A stretch of 64,000 bases of DNA from Butyrivibrio hungatei NK4A153. GTDB lineage: Bacteria; Bacillota; Clostridia; Lachnospirales; Lachnospiraceae. The stretch lies in assembly GCF_000424465.1 (NCBI RefSeq), contig NZ_AUJY01000011.1, positions 62,001-126,000 on the forward strand, written 5' to 3'. Under the pieces are notes generated by a model. It had not been told where the DNA came from and did no database searches. It worked only from the letters and a program-made list of their open reading frames with translations. Shown piece by piece: positions 36,931 through 47,734 of this stretch (position 1 is its first letter; each line of letters opens with the position of its first letter). A program made the translations under genes and the position numbers.

Positions 36931-36998
36931 CGGCTTAAATCCGTCAATACAGCGCTTTATCGAGTTGAATCGGTAAAAATTTAAAGTGAAAAAGAAAA

Positions 36999-37013
36999 AC
37001 TTGTTGAACAAGT
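36999..37013. promoter_or_regulatory. Palindrome overlapping the ilvN2 -35 box
   Basis: ACTTGTTGAACAAGT is a perfect 7-1-7 palindrome that covers the -35 TTGAAC. A repressor bound here would block the promoter. I cannot name the regulator; it does not match the CodY box. Confidence 0.55.
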
Positions 37014-37032
37014 GTGCTTGTAGTGCTACAAT
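37004..37032 (+). promoter_or_regulatory. Promoter of ilvN2-ilvC
   Basis: TTGAAC (37004-37009), 17-bp spacer, TACAAT (37027-37032). It lies in the 167-bp gap between the two small-subunit genes, so the second copy and ilvC can be read apart from ilvB. GCATATAA, the arm of the array at 307-534, follows directly at 37033-37040. Confidence 0.75.
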
Positions 37033-37097
37033 GCATATAATTGGTTAAAAAAAGGGTGCATATTTATCCTGAAATAATCAAAGGAGCAGAAAGTAAA

Positions 37098-37601
37098 ATG
37101 CAGAAAAAAGTATTTCAGCTTCTCGTAGATAATAATCCCGGTGTTCTTTCGAGAATTTCGGGTTTGTTTTCAAGAAGAGGATATAATATTGAGAGTATCA
37201 CGGCCGGTGTAACAGCAGATCCCAGATACACAAGAATCACTATAGTGGCTTCGGGAGACGACGTCATACTCGATCAGATTGAGAAACAGGTTGGCAAATT
37301 GGTGGATGTCAGAGATATTCACGAACTTATGCCTTCGGACAGTGTTTACAGAGAACTTGCCATGGTCAAAGTTAAGGCGGCTGCCGAGCAGAGACAGAGT
37401 ATTCTTGCTACGGCAAATGTCTTCAGAGGAAATATTGTCGATGTCAGCGTTGATTCGGTCATCGTTGAGATTACAGGAAACCAGTCCAAGATTGATGCGT
37501 TCCTTAAACTTCTTGAGGGATATGAGATTCTTGAGCTTGCAAGAACAGGAATTGCGGGACTCGGAAGAGGAACAGACAAGGTCATTTACTTAGATGACTG
37601 A
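37098..37601 (+). CDS. ilvN: Acetolactate synthase small subunit, second copy
   Basis: A 167-residue ACT-domain regulatory subunit (FQLLVDNNPGVLSRISGLFSRRGYNIESITAG; TRITIVASGDD), closer to standard IlvN/IlvH than the first copy. ATG 37098 follows AAAGGAG; an ATT-less upstream frame from 37041 has no ribosome site. It has its own promoter and lies before ilvC. Confidence 0.93.
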   Translation: MQKKVFQLLVDNNPGVLSRISGLFSRRGYNIESITAGVTADPRYTRITIVASGDDVILDQIEKQVGKLVDVRDIHELMPSDSVYRELAMVKVKAAAEQRQSILATANVFRGNIVDVSVDSVIVEITGNQSKIDAFLKLLEGYEILELARTGIAGLGRGTDKVIYLDD

Positions 37602-37650
37602 TGATTAATTATTGATAATATATGATTTTGATCTTTCAAAATATATATAA

Positions 37651-38718
<1,068 letters not shown>

Positions 38719-38760
38719 TCCGTATATAATTGAAATTGTTTCAAAATAGGGATAATATAG

Positions 38761-38800
38761 AAAGAGTGTCGTTTATTTAAATGGCGACACTCTTTTTTCT
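38761..38800 (+). terminator. Terminator of ilvC
   Basis: AAAGAGTGTCG (38761-38771) pairs with CGACACTCTTT (38785-38795), followed by TTT-CTTT. Confidence 0.9.
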
Positions 38801-38837
38801 TTAGATTAAGCATTTTTTTATATACGAGGAGATTATA

Positions 38838-41318
38838 TTGGATACTGGATTGGAAACTACTAATACTAAGAAAAAAATTACGGAAAAAAGCTGGTATGTG
38901 CCTGTGGTAATGTTTCTTAGCGCATACCTTATGTATGTGATCGCTGTACTTCCGATTCTCATCAAGAGAGGAATGCCATTCTTTTACTATGGTGACTACA
39001 ATGTACAGCAGATCCCGTTTTATATCCTTGCACACAGAGCGGTACGAAACGGACAATTCTTTTGGAACTGGAATGTCGATTTAGGCGGAACAATGTTCGG
39101 AGATTTTGCATTTTATCTCTGGGGAAGTCCGTTCTTCTGGCTGACCACTCTTTTTCCTGAGAGTGCGATACCTTTCATGATGCCTTTTCTGATGGCACTT
39201 AAATATGCCGTATCGGCAACATGTGCTTATCTGTATATCAGAAAATATGTACATAAGTATACCTATGCCATGATCGGTGGCTATCTCTATGCCTTTTCAG
39301 GATTTAACGCATGCAACATAGTGTTCAACCATTTTACGGATGCAGTTGCATTCTTCCCGCTGTTCCTTTTGGCATTTGACAATCTCATGAATGCGCCCGC
39401 AAAAGAAGACGGTAAGTTTAAGTTTGCAGGAAAGCCGTTTGTATTATTTGCGCTTATGACAGCTTTTATGTCTATCGTGAATTACTACTTTTTCTTCGGA
39501 CAGGTTGTTTTTCTGGTTATCTATTTTGTTATCAGATATGTCGATCTTGAAGATAAAGAAATCGTTGCGGTCAGATTCGGAAGAGCATTCGCTGCGGGAG
39601 TTGTGGGAGTTTTGTTTGCCGGATTTTTCCTTATGCAGGCTTTTGTCGGTGTTCAGGGCAACACAAGACTTGATAATTATATAAACGGCTATGATATGCT
39701 TGTTTATCCAAGTGAAAAGCTTCTTTTTGATATCGTTAAGAGCCTTTCAATGCTTCCCGACATCATCGGAAAAGGAACACTTTTCTATACCGGAACCGTT
39801 AAGAATGCATCTCTTGCGGCTTATATTCCTTTGTTCGGAATTTCAGGCGTTATAGCATTCTTTTTACAGAATAAAAAGAAAAAGACCTGGCAGAAGACGC
39901 TTATCACGGTATGTGCGGTTATAGCAGTGGTGCCTGTATTAAATGCGGCATTTTCTATGTTTAACAGTTCATATTACGCAAGATGGTTCTATATGCCCAT
40001 CCTTATCATGTGCCTTATGACTTCAATGGCTGCTGAGCGTGGAAAGTCAATACAGATGAAGAAAGGCGCCGTTGCTGCGGTTATAATGTTCCTGTTCTTT
40101 GTTTTTGTATACCTACTTCCTTCCAAGAATGACAAGGGAGATATTGTATTCTTCAACATGACTGAGAATGTTCACATCTTTTTTAAGGATCTTCTATGGT
40201 CTTCAATTCTGTCATTTATGCTTTTGGTTACGATATTCCTTATCCCAAAGCGCTTTAAATTTGAGCAGAAGATGTTTGAAGAAAAGAAAGTAAGAATGCA
40301 CATCAGCTTCAGAGATCATCTTGTTCTCGGAATTGTAATTGTAAGCTGTGTTCTTTCTACATATGTTCCCATCGTCAACGGAAGTTCCATCATTTCCGAC
40401 AGGGGAAAAGAAAAGTGGCAGAATCAGATGCTCTTTAACAAGGTTAATGTTGATCAGTCAAGCTTCTGCAGAGGTGAAGTTGACAGCACATCGACCAACT
40501 ACGATATGGTCTGGGGAATACCTTCGATTCATTGCTTCTTAAGTACGGTTCCATCTGAGATCTTTGATTTCCTTGACGGCGCTGCAGGAATCACAAGAAC
40601 CGTTGAGACCAATATTCCCGTAAACAGAGCAGGTATCCGTTCAATCTTATCTGCAAGATATTACATGGAAAATGAGCAGGTTAGTAAGAACAGGCTCTTC
40701 AATGACGGCGAAGGTACGGAAGGATATTCATTCCGCGATAATCAGGACGGATTTGACGTATTTGAGAATTCAAATTACATCCCGATGGGATTTGCGTATG
40801 ATTACTACATAACCGAAGATGAGTGGGGCGACCTCGATCCTGCGGATTATGACTATGAACTTGCAAGAGTCCTTATCCTTTCAACTGAAGATGCGGCCAA
40901 ATATGCCGATTCACTTGGAATGGAAGAGATGAAGTCTGAGGAATTGTCAAATGCAAGTCTGACTTACAGCAAGTTTACGGAAGAGTGTAGAAAGAGAGCG
41001 CAGACCGCATGTACATCATTTACAACCGATACATACGGATTCAGCGCAAAGACAGCCAATCTCGAGGAAGGAAGACTCGTATTTTTCTCGGTTCCTGCGA
41101 CAGAAGGCTTTAGCTGTACGGTTGACGGACAGGATACGGATATAGTAAAAGCCGATTACGGTCTTATGGCTATTCCTGTACCTGCGGGAGTTCATGACAT
41201 CAGAGTTACCTACACACCTGAAGGATTCAAGGCAGGCCTTGCGATGTCGATTGTGGGAGCGGCTTTATTGGTGATTTATTCGATCTATACATTAAAAATT
41301 ATCAAGAAAAACGATTAA
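38838..41318 (+). CDS. YfhO family membrane protein
   Basis: An 826-residue protein with about twelve to fourteen transmembrane segments in the first 600 residues and a large extracellular part. YGDYNVQQIPFYILAHRAVRNGQFFWNWNVDLGG is the conserved first loop of the YfhO family, related to GT-C glycosyltransferases; Bacillus YfhO glycosylates lipoteichoic acid. One more helix lies at the C-terminus. TTG start at 38838 behind GAGGAG. It likely decorates a cell-surface polymer; the sugar is unknown. Confidence 0.85.
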   Translation: MDTGLETTNTKKKITEKSWYVPVVMFLSAYLMYVIAVLPILIKRGMPFFYYGDYNVQQIPFYILAHRAVRNGQFFWNWNVDLGGTMFGDFAFYLWGSPFFWLTTLFPESAIPFMMPFLMALKYAVSATCAYLYIRKYVHKYTYAMIGGYLYAFSGFNACNIVFNHFTDAVAFFPLFLLAFDNLMNAPAKEDGKFKFAGKPFVLFALMTAFMSIVNYYFFFGQVVFLVIYFVIRYVDLEDKEIVAVRFGRAFAAGVVGVLFAGFFLMQAFVGVQGNTRLDNYINGYDMLVYPSEKLLFDIVKSLSMLPDIIGKGTLFYTGTVKNASLAAYIPLFGISGVIAFFLQNKKKKTWQKTLITVCAVIAVVPVLNAAFSMFNSSYYARWFYMPILIMCLMTSMAAERGKSIQMKKGAVAAVIMFLFFVFVYLLPSKNDKGDIVFFNMTENVHIFFKDLLWSSILSFMLLVTIFLIPKRFKFEQKMFEEKKVRMHISFRDHLVLGIVIVSCVLSTYVPIVNGSSIISDRGKEKWQNQMLFNKVNVDQSSFCRGEVDSTSTNYDMVWGIPSIHCFLSTVPSEIFDFLDGAAGITRTVETNIPVNRAGIRSILSARYYMENEQVSKNRLFNDGEGTEGYSFRDNQDGFDVFENSNYIPMGFAYDYYITEDEWGDLDPADYDYELARVLILSTEDAAKYADSLGMEEMKSEELSNASLTYSKFTEECRKRAQTACTSFTTDTYGFSAKTANLEEGRLVFFSVPATEGFSCTVDGQDTDIVKADYGLMAIPVPAGVHDIRVTYTPEGFKAGLAMSIVGAALLVIYSIYTLKIIKKND

Positions 41319-41375
41319 ATTTGTCATGTTCTTTATGTTAGAACGTTGTGTTATATTTAGTAGTATATTTTTGAT

Positions 41376-41381
41376 TATAAT
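41376..41381 (+). promoter_or_regulatory. Possible -10 box of leuCD
   Basis: TATAAT 21 bp before the leuC start; no good -35 at 16-18 bp. The 83-bp gap is too short for a T-box leader. Confidence 0.4.
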
Positions 41382-41401
41382 TAATTGAAGGAGATTACAA
41401 T

Positions 41402-42673
41402 ATGAGCGGAATGACTATGAGCCAGAAGATATTGGCAGCCCATGCCGGACTTCCCGAGGTAAAAGCAGGGCAGCTTATCGAGGCTAATCTTGATCTTGTT
41501 CTTGGCAATGACATTACAAGTCCCGTTGCTATTAACGAGATGGCTAAATTTACAAAGGACGGCGTGTTTGACAAAGATAAGATCGCTCTTGTCCCCGATC
41601 ACTTTACTCCTAACAAGGATATTAAGTCTGCAGAGAACTGCAAGTGCGTAAGAGAATTCGCAAGAAAGAATAAGATCACAAACTACTTTGAAGTAGGCCA
41701 GATGGGAATTGAGCATGCGCTTCTTCCCGAGCAGGGACTTACGGTTCCGGGTGACCTTATCATCGGCGCAGATTCACATACATGTACATATGGTGCGCTC
41801 GGCGCATTCTCAACAGGTATCGGTTCTACCGATATGGCTGCCGGAATGGCTACAGGTAAGGGATGGTTCAAGGTTCCCGGTGCCATTAAGTTCAACATCA
41901 TCGGAAAGCCCTCAAAGTGGGTTAGCGGTAAGGATGTTATCCTTCATATTATCGGTATGATCGGTGTTGACGGAGCTCTTTATAAATCAATGGAGTTTGT
42001 TGGCGAAGGTATCAAGAACCTTACAATGGATGACAGACTTACAATTGCAAATATGGCTATCGAAGCAGGCGGAAAGAACGGTATTTTCCCTGTTGATGAT
42101 ATTGCAAAAGAATATCTCAAGGAGCATGCTCCCGGTAAGGAGTATACTGTTTATGAAGCAGATCCGGATGCTGAATACGACGAGGAGTATACAATTGACT
42201 TAAGCACTCTTAAGCCTACAGTTGCTTTCCCTCATCTTCCCGAGAATACACATACATTTGATGAGATTGAAGATACCAAGATCGATCAGGTTGTTATCGG
42301 ATCTTGTACAAACGGAAGAATCGGAGATCTCAGAACTGCTGCCGAAGTTATTAAGGGAAGAAAGATTGCTCAGGGAATCAGATGTATTGTTATCCCCGCA
42401 ACTCAGAAGATCTTTTTACAGGCTATGGAAGAAGGACTTATCAAGAGCTTTGTTGAAGCCGGTGCGATCGTATCAACACCTACCTGTGGTCCTTGCCTTG
42501 GCGGATATATGGGCGTCCTTGCTTCAAAAGAGAGATGCGTTTCTACAACAAACAGAAACTTTGTCGGCAGAATGGGTGCAATAGATTCTGAGATTTATCT
42601 TGCTTCTCCGGCTGTAGCCGCTGCAAGTGCGATCACAGGAAAAATTTCACAACCCGCTGAACTTGGATTATAA
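41402..42673 (+). CDS. leuC: 3-isopropylmalate dehydratase large subunit
   Basis: A 423-residue aconitase-family subunit of the shorter archaeal/clostridial type (about 420). Fe-S ligand cysteines lie in [12 protein letters not shown] and [30 protein letters not shown] is the substrate-site block. It isomerises isopropylmalate in leucine synthesis together with LeuD. leuA and leuB are not in the window. AAGGAGA precedes the ATG. Confidence 0.95.
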   Translation: MSGMTMSQKILAAHAGLPEVKAGQLIEANLDLVLGNDITSPVAINEMAKFTKDGVFDKDKIALVPDHFTPNKDIKSAENCKCVREFARKNKITNYFEVGQMGIEHALLPEQGLTVPGDLIIGADSHTCTYGALGAFSTGIGSTDMAAGMATGKGWFKVPGAIKFNIIGKPSKWVSGKDVILHIIGMIGVDGALYKSMEFVGEGIKNLTMDDRLTIANMAIEAGGKNGIFPVDDIAKEYLKEHAPGKEYTVYEADPDAEYDEEYTIDLSTLKPTVAFPHLPENTHTFDEIEDTKIDQVVIGSCTNGRIGDLRTAAEVIKGRKIAQGIRCIVIPATQKIFLQAMEEGLIKSFVEAGAIVSTPTCGPCLGGYMGVLASKERCVSTTNRNFVGRMGAIDSEIYLASPAVAAASAITGKISQPAELGL

Positions 42674-42685
42674 GGAGAATAGAAA

Positions 42686-43183
42686 ATGAAGGCTGCAAAA
42701 GGTACAGTTTTTAAATATGGTGATAATGTAGATACAGACGTAATCATTCCTGCCCGTTATCTTAACAGTACATCGGGTGAAGAGCTTGCAAAGCATTGCA
42801 TGGAAGATATCGATAAGGACTTTACAAAGAATGTTAAAGCAGGAGATATCATCGTTGCCGAGAAGAATTTTGGCTGCGGATCTTCAAGAGAACATGCGCC
42901 TCTCTCAATCAAGTGTGCCGGCGTAAGTTGCGTTATTGCAAAGAGCTTTGCCAGAATCTTTTATAGAAACAGCATCAATATCGGACTTCCCATCATTGAA
43001 TGTGAGGAAGCCGCAGATGCTATCAAGAACGGAGATATTGTAAGCGTAGACTTTGACTCCGGCATCATCACGGATGAAACAACAGGGGAGAAATTCCGTG
43101 GACAGGCTTTCCCTGAATTCATGCAAAAGATAATTGATTCTGAGGGGCTTATCAATTATATAAACTCATCGGAGGAGAAATAA
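42686..43183 (+). CDS. leuD: 3-isopropylmalate dehydratase small subunit
   Basis: A 165-residue swivel subunit: [51 protein letters not shown]. It forms the dehydratase with LeuC, 12 bp upstream. Normal length for the short class. Confidence 0.95.
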   Translation: MKAAKGTVFKYGDNVDTDVIIPARYLNSTSGEELAKHCMEDIDKDFTKNVKAGDIIVAEKNFGCGSSREHAPLSIKCAGVSCVIAKSFARIFYRNSINIGLPIIECEEAADAIKNGDIVSVDFDSGIITDETTGEKFRGQAFPEFMQKIIDSEGLINYINSSEEK

Positions 43184-43186
43184 AAA

Positions 43187-44173
43187 ATGAACAGATTATT
43201 CTGCGTGATTCCTTGTTATAACGAACAGGAAGTATTACCTGAGACATCCAAAAGACTAAAGGAAAAAATAGAAGACCTTGTCGGAAGAAAGATGATTGCT
43301 CCCGACAGCAGGATTCTACTGGTAAACGACGGTTCAAAGGATGAAACATGGAATATAATTAAAAAACTTCATGAAGAGGATGAAGTCTTTCAGGGAATAA
43401 ATCTTTCAAAGAATATGGGGCATCAGAACGCTCTTTTGGCAGGACTTATGACTGCCAAGGATCTTTGTGATATGGCCATTTCTCTTGATGCGGATCTTCA
43501 GGACGACATCAATGCGATCGATGCCATGGTTGATAAATTCAACAAGGAAGATTGCGAAGTTGTATACGGAGTAAGATCCAAGAGAACTACGGATACCTTC
43601 TTTAAGAGATTTACCGCTGAATCATATTACAAGCTCATTGATGCAATGGGTGCAAAGACAGTCTATAACCATGCGGATTACAGACTTCTTAGCAGAAGAG
43701 CTCTTCAGGCTCTTTCCGAGTTTGGGGAAGTAAATCTTTTCCTCAGAGGAATTGTTCCCATGCTCGGCTTTAAATCTGATATTGTATATTATGAGAGAGC
43801 TGAGAGATTTGCCGGAGAGAGTAAGTATCCTCTTAAGAAGATGCTCAGCTTTGCGATTGAGGGAATCACAAGTCTTAGTACAAAACCTATAAAGATGATA
43901 ACAGGACTTGGTTTCTTCATTTTCTTTGTAAGTATCGCGGTGTTTGTATATTCGCTTGTCAGACACTTTACAGGTCAGACTATTCAGGGATGGACAACTA
44001 CAGTTTTGTCTGTTTGGGCAATAGGTGGACTTATCATGATTTCTCTTGGTGTAATAGGAGAGTATATCGGCAAGATTTATCTTGAGACCAAGAATCGTCC
44101 GAGATTTATTATCGAGTCTTATGTCGGTGACAAAGAAGATGAAGAAATTGCCGATTGCGTATATAAGCGTTAA
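43187..44173 (+). CDS. Family 2 glycosyltransferase with two C-terminal membrane helices
   Basis: A 328-residue protein of the polyprenyl-phosphate glycosyltransferase type (DPM1/GtrB/YkoT). IPCYNEQEVLP, LLVNDGSKDETW, SLDADLQDDINAIDAMV with the DxD motif, YERAERFAGESKYPLKKM, then two helices at about 230-255 and 270-290. It likely loads a sugar on undecaprenyl phosphate at the inner membrane face, for transfer outside. Starts three bases after leuD. Confidence 0.88.
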   Translation: MNRLFCVIPCYNEQEVLPETSKRLKEKIEDLVGRKMIAPDSRILLVNDGSKDETWNIIKKLHEEDEVFQGINLSKNMGHQNALLAGLMTAKDLCDMAISLDADLQDDINAIDAMVDKFNKEDCEVVYGVRSKRTTDTFFKRFTAESYYKLIDAMGAKTVYNHADYRLLSRRALQALSEFGEVNLFLRGIVPMLGFKSDIVYYERAERFAGESKYPLKKMLSFAIEGITSLSTKPIKMITGLGFFIFFVSIAVFVYSLVRHFTGQTIQGWTTTVLSVWAIGGLIMISLGVIGEYIGKIYLETKNRPRFIIESYVGDKEDEEIADCVYKR

Positions 44174-44211
44174 ACTTTTGCATAAACTTTTTTATGAAAC
44201 GGAGATAGAAA

Positions 44212-45033
44212 ATGGCTAACGGACACGGTAAGAAGCCGGAGGACTTTAAGAAACAGATGGAGGACAACTTTAAAGTTGCTCCCGGAGAACATACACATGT
44301 TAAAAAAGTAATCGGAATAGTAAGTGGTAAGGGCGGCGTCGGAAAGAGCCTTGTGACAGGTCTTTCTGCAGTATATATGGCAAAAGACGGCTATAAGACC
44401 GCAATCCTTGATGCGGATATTACAGGACCTTCTATTCCCAAGATGTTTGGTATAGGACAGGCTAAGAACGCCGATGAGACAGGTCTTTTGCCTGCTGAAT
44501 CGGAAAAGGGCACAAAGGTGATGTCTCTTAATATGCTTATGGATAATGAGACAGATCCTGTTATCTGGAGAGGCCCCGTTATCGCAGGAATCGTTAAGCA
44601 ATTCTGGTCAGATGTAAACTGGGGCGATGTCGACTTTATGTTTGTCGATATGCCTCCGGGAACAGGTGATGTTCCGCTTACTGTTTTCCAGTCTCTTCCC
44701 GTGGACGGAATAATTGTTGTCGCAACTCCTCAGGAGCTTGTCGGCATGATAGTTGAAAAAGCAATAAATATGGCTGAGATGATGAAGATCCCGGTGCTTG
44801 GCATTGTGGAGAACATGAGCTATATGAACTGCCCTCATTGCGGAAAACCGATAAATATATTCGGCGAGAGCAAGATTGAGAGCTATGCGGCTTCAAAGGG
44901 AATCAACATTCTTGGAAGGATTCCTCTTGATCCGGCTATTTCAGCACTTTGTGACAGTGGAAAAATTGAAGAAATAAATGAGGATTATCTCGACAGCTTA
45001 AAGTATATTTTGAAAGAAATGACTGAGCAGTAA
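44212..45033 (+). CDS. Mrp/ApbC (NBP35) family Fe-S cluster carrier ATPase
   Basis: A 273-residue P-loop protein. Deviant Walker A GKGGVGKS, FVDMPPGTGDVPLTVFQSLP, and CPHCGKPINIFGES with the CxxC pair that holds a bridging 4Fe-4S cluster in the dimer. It is expected to deliver Fe-S clusters to enzymes; the LeuCD dehydratase is coded just upstream. The family name is sure; the client is inference. Confidence 0.92.
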   Translation: MANGHGKKPEDFKKQMEDNFKVAPGEHTHVKKVIGIVSGKGGVGKSLVTGLSAVYMAKDGYKTAILDADITGPSIPKMFGIGQAKNADETGLLPAESEKGTKVMSLNMLMDNETDPVIWRGPVIAGIVKQFWSDVNWGDVDFMFVDMPPGTGDVPLTVFQSLPVDGIIVVATPQELVGMIVEKAINMAEMMKIPVLGIVENMSYMNCPHCGKPINIFGESKIESYAASKGINILGRIPLDPAISALCDSGKIEEINEDYLDSLKYILKEMTEQ

Positions 45034-45058
45034 TGTCGGATGGTCGGGGGGCATAAAT

Positions 45059-46453
45059 ATGAAAATGAGACCGGAGAAAAACCAGGTAACATGGGCAATA
45101 ACGATTTTCTTCCTTAGCATTGCTATAATGCTCGCTTATTATGTGATATTCAACGGAATATCCGTAGTTAAGACAGTTTCAAAGGTGATAGATTCCCTAT
45201 CCGGAATTATAATAGGCGTTATCATCGCATTCGTTCTCATACCGCTTACGGATGGAATTGAGAGGAAGATTGTTATTCCCATATATCATTTGAGGGGGTA
45301 TGATATTTCGCGTTCAACAAACGCGAATGCCAAAAAGAGAAAACAGGCTAGGAAAATATCTGTTGCAATTACAATGCTTATTTTTCTGTTTGTGATATAT
45401 AGTTTGTTCAGGATCATCATTCCTGAACTGATAGACAGTATCAGGCAGATCGTAAGGAAGTTTCCTGAGTATGAAAAGCAGATAAATGAAGAATCACAGA
45501 TTTTGTTTGAGTCGAACTCTATCGAGGTTCAGAATTTTATCAATTCGCAGCTCGACCGTTCTTACGTTTCGCTAAGTGAGTTCCTTCAGGAAAAGCTTAT
45601 GCCGCTTGTACCGAGTGTTGATTCTTTCTTTAAGATGGCATCTCAGGGAGTGTTCTCTATTATCAAGGTTCTTTTTGACCTTGTTGTAGGACTTATCGTT
45701 GCGATATATGTCCTTAATTCCAAAGAGGTGTTTGCTACAAGAGGCAAGAAGATTGCCTATGCTTTGTTTAGAGAAGAATTTGCAAATGAAGTTATCGGCG
45801 GATTTAGATTTATCGGAGATATTTTTGAAGGATTTGTGGGAGGTAAGCTGGTTGATTCCGTAATAATAGGAATTATATGCTATATAGGATGTGTTCTTCT
45901 TAAACTTGATTATCCTTTGCTTATTTCTGTTATTGTAGGCGTGACCAATATTATTCCTTTCTTTGGACCGTATATCGGAGGAGCGATAGGAGCGATGCTT
46001 CTTTTGATAACTCCGGTAAAGGCACTTATTTTCCTGATATTTATTATCGTACTGCAGCAGTTTGACGGAAATATTTTAGGACCTGCCATTCTTGGAAATT
46101 CAACGGGACTTTCAAGCTTTTGGGTTCTCTTTTCAATCACGTTCTTTGGCGGAATGTGGGGAATAGTAGGATGGCTTGTGGGTGTTCCCATTTTTGCCGT
46201 CATATATGCCTTTATATCGAGGATTACCAATATCCTTCTTACCAAGAAAGAACTCAGTGTCGCGACGGAGGATTATGACGATCTTGCGTATATAGAGAAT
46301 AAAGAATATAAGACGCTTACCGATGAGCATAATGATAAGTACAATGCACACAAAGAAGTCGGTATGGTGACAAAGCTCTATCACAACGGCCGCGATAAGG
46401 TGAAGGGGATTGTCGAAAAGGTTAAAAAGAAAGATAAACCCGACAAGAAATAA
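45059..46453 (+). CDS. AI-2E/YdbI family transporter
   Basis: A 464-residue protein with about eight membrane segments. FFGPYIGGAIGAMLLL, QQFDGNILGPAILGNSTGLSSFWVLF and GIVGWLVGVPIFAVIYAFI are family blocks; members export autoinducer-2 or move Na+/H+ ions. The C-terminal 75 residues are hydrophilic and Lys/Asp-rich. Weak ribosome site (GGGGG). Confidence 0.87.
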   Translation: MKMRPEKNQVTWAITIFFLSIAIMLAYYVIFNGISVVKTVSKVIDSLSGIIIGVIIAFVLIPLTDGIERKIVIPIYHLRGYDISRSTNANAKKRKQARKISVAITMLIFLFVIYSLFRIIIPELIDSIRQIVRKFPEYEKQINEESQILFESNSIEVQNFINSQLDRSYVSLSEFLQEKLMPLVPSVDSFFKMASQGVFSIIKVLFDLVVGLIVAIYVLNSKEVFATRGKKIAYALFREEFANEVIGGFRFIGDIFEGFVGGKLVDSVIIGIICYIGCVLLKLDYPLLISVIVGVTNIIPFFGPYIGGAIGAMLLLITPVKALIFLIFIIVLQQFDGNILGPAILGNSTGLSSFWVLFSITFFGGMWGIVGWLVGVPIFAVIYAFISRITNILLTKKELSVATEDYDDLAYIENKEYKTLTDEHNDKYNAHKEVGMVTKLYHNGRDKVKGIVEKVKKKDKPDKK

Positions 46454-46470
46454 TTGTTTTTATTCGTTAC

Positions 46471-46498
46471 TTGACGTTCAAAAATATTGGACTATAAT
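46471..46498 (+). promoter_or_regulatory. Promoter of ilvE
   Basis: TTGACG (46471-46476), 16-bp spacer, TATAAT (46493-46498): the best sigma-A match in the window, 55 bp before ilvE. Confidence 0.85.
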
Positions 46499-46553
46499 TT
46501 AACTATTAGCGCTTTGCCGCATTAAAGTATCTGGAAAGGGGATGCAGTGTAAA

Positions 46554-47585
46554 ATGAGTAAGAAAAATTTAGATTGGGCAAATATCGGCTTTAGTTACAT
46601 GGTTGCCGACAAAAGATTCGTTTCGAATTATAAAGACGGAAAATGGGATGACGGGGTCATTACCGAAGACAATATGATCGTTCTTAGTGAGGATGCAGGT
46701 GTTCTTCATTACGCGCAGGAGTGCTTTGAGGGACTTAAAGCATATGAGACTGAGGACGGCAAAATCGTAATTTTCAGACCTGACTTAAATGCAAAGAGAA
46801 TGGTAGATTCAGCTACAAGACTTGAGATGCCTGCTTTCCCTGAAGATAAATTTATCGAAGCTGTTGAGAAAGTTGTTAAGGCTAACCTTGACTGGGTTCC
46901 TCCATACGGAAGTGGAGCAACACTTTACATCAGACCTGTTATGTTCGCTACAGGAAATGTTATCGGTGTTAAGCCTGCTGACGAGTATCAGTTCAGAATT
47001 TTCGTAACACCCGTAGGACCTTACTTCAAGGGTGGTGCTAAGCCTATCGTTGTTAAGATAAGTGATTTCGACAGAGCAGCACCGCACGGAACAGGAAACA
47101 TCAAGGCCGGACTTAACTATGCAATGAGCTTACATCCTATCGTAAAGGCTCACGAGGAAGGTTTTGCCGAGAACGTATATCTTGATGCAGAGAGCAGAAC
47201 ATACATCGAGGAGACAGGCGGAGCTAACATCATCTTCGTTACTAAGGAAGGCGGACTTGTAGTTCCCAAGTCACACACAGATTCAATTCTTCCTTCAATC
47301 ACAAGAAGATCGATCGTCTATGTTGCGAAAGAGATTCTTGGACTTAATGTTGAAGAGAGACCTGTTAAGCTTTCGGAAGTTGAGAACTTTGTTGAGATGG
47401 GACTTTGCGGAACAGCAGCTGTTATCAGCCCTGTTGGTAAGATCAACGATCACGGCAAAGAAATCTGCTTTGCAAGCGGAATGGAAGAGATGGGACCTGT
47501 TACCAAGAAACTCTATGATACACTTACAGGAATCCAGATGGGACGCATTGAAGCTCCCGAAGGATGGATCCACACAATTGAATAA
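46554..47585 (+). CDS. ilvE: Branched-chain amino acid aminotransferase
   Basis: A 343-residue fold-type IV PLP enzyme of the last step to valine, leucine and isoleucine. HYAQECFEGLKAYETEDG, the catalytic Lys in GTGNIKAGLNYAMSL, YIEETGGANIIFV, ILPSITRRSI. Start: ATG 46554 (MSKKNLDW), with AAAGGGG 12 bases upstream; ATG 46542 sits directly on that site. Confidence 0.95.
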   Translation: MSKKNLDWANIGFSYMVADKRFVSNYKDGKWDDGVITEDNMIVLSEDAGVLHYAQECFEGLKAYETEDGKIVIFRPDLNAKRMVDSATRLEMPAFPEDKFIEAVEKVVKANLDWVPPYGSGATLYIRPVMFATGNVIGVKPADEYQFRIFVTPVGPYFKGGAKPIVVKISDFDRAAPHGTGNIKAGLNYAMSLHPIVKAHEEGFAENVYLDAESRTYIEETGGANIIFVTKEGGLVVPKSHTDSILPSITRRSIVYVAKEILGLNVEERPVKLSEVENFVEMGLCGTAAVISPVGKINDHGKEICFASGMEEMGPVTKKLYDTLTGIQMGRIEAPEGWIHTIE

Positions 47586-47598
47586 ATTGAACAATATC

Positions 47599-47639
47599 GA
47601 AGCGGATGCAGAAATAACAATGCATCTGCTTCTTTTTTT
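47599..47639 (+). terminator. Terminator of ilvE
   Basis: GAAGCGGATGCA (47599-47610) pairs with TGCATCTGCTTC (47621-47632), one G-T pair, followed by seven T. Confidence 0.9.
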
Positions 47640-47661
47640 GCGCGATTTAATGCATAGAATG

Positions 47662-47670
47662 TGATATAAT
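47662..47670 (+). promoter_or_regulatory. Extended -10 promoter of the rlmH-phoH cluster
   Basis: TGATATAAT (TG + A + TATAAT at 47665-47670). The -35 region is poor, as common with extended -10 promoters. Confidence 0.6.
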
Positions 47671-47734
47671 GTATGAGATTATTTGATGATAGCCTGCGGT
47701 CTTTTTATGTAGACTTAAAAACAGGAGAATATTT

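Noticed and set aside
41319-41401. T-box leader before leuCD
   Set aside because: The gap of 83 bp is too short and has no T-box sequence or antiterminator stem.
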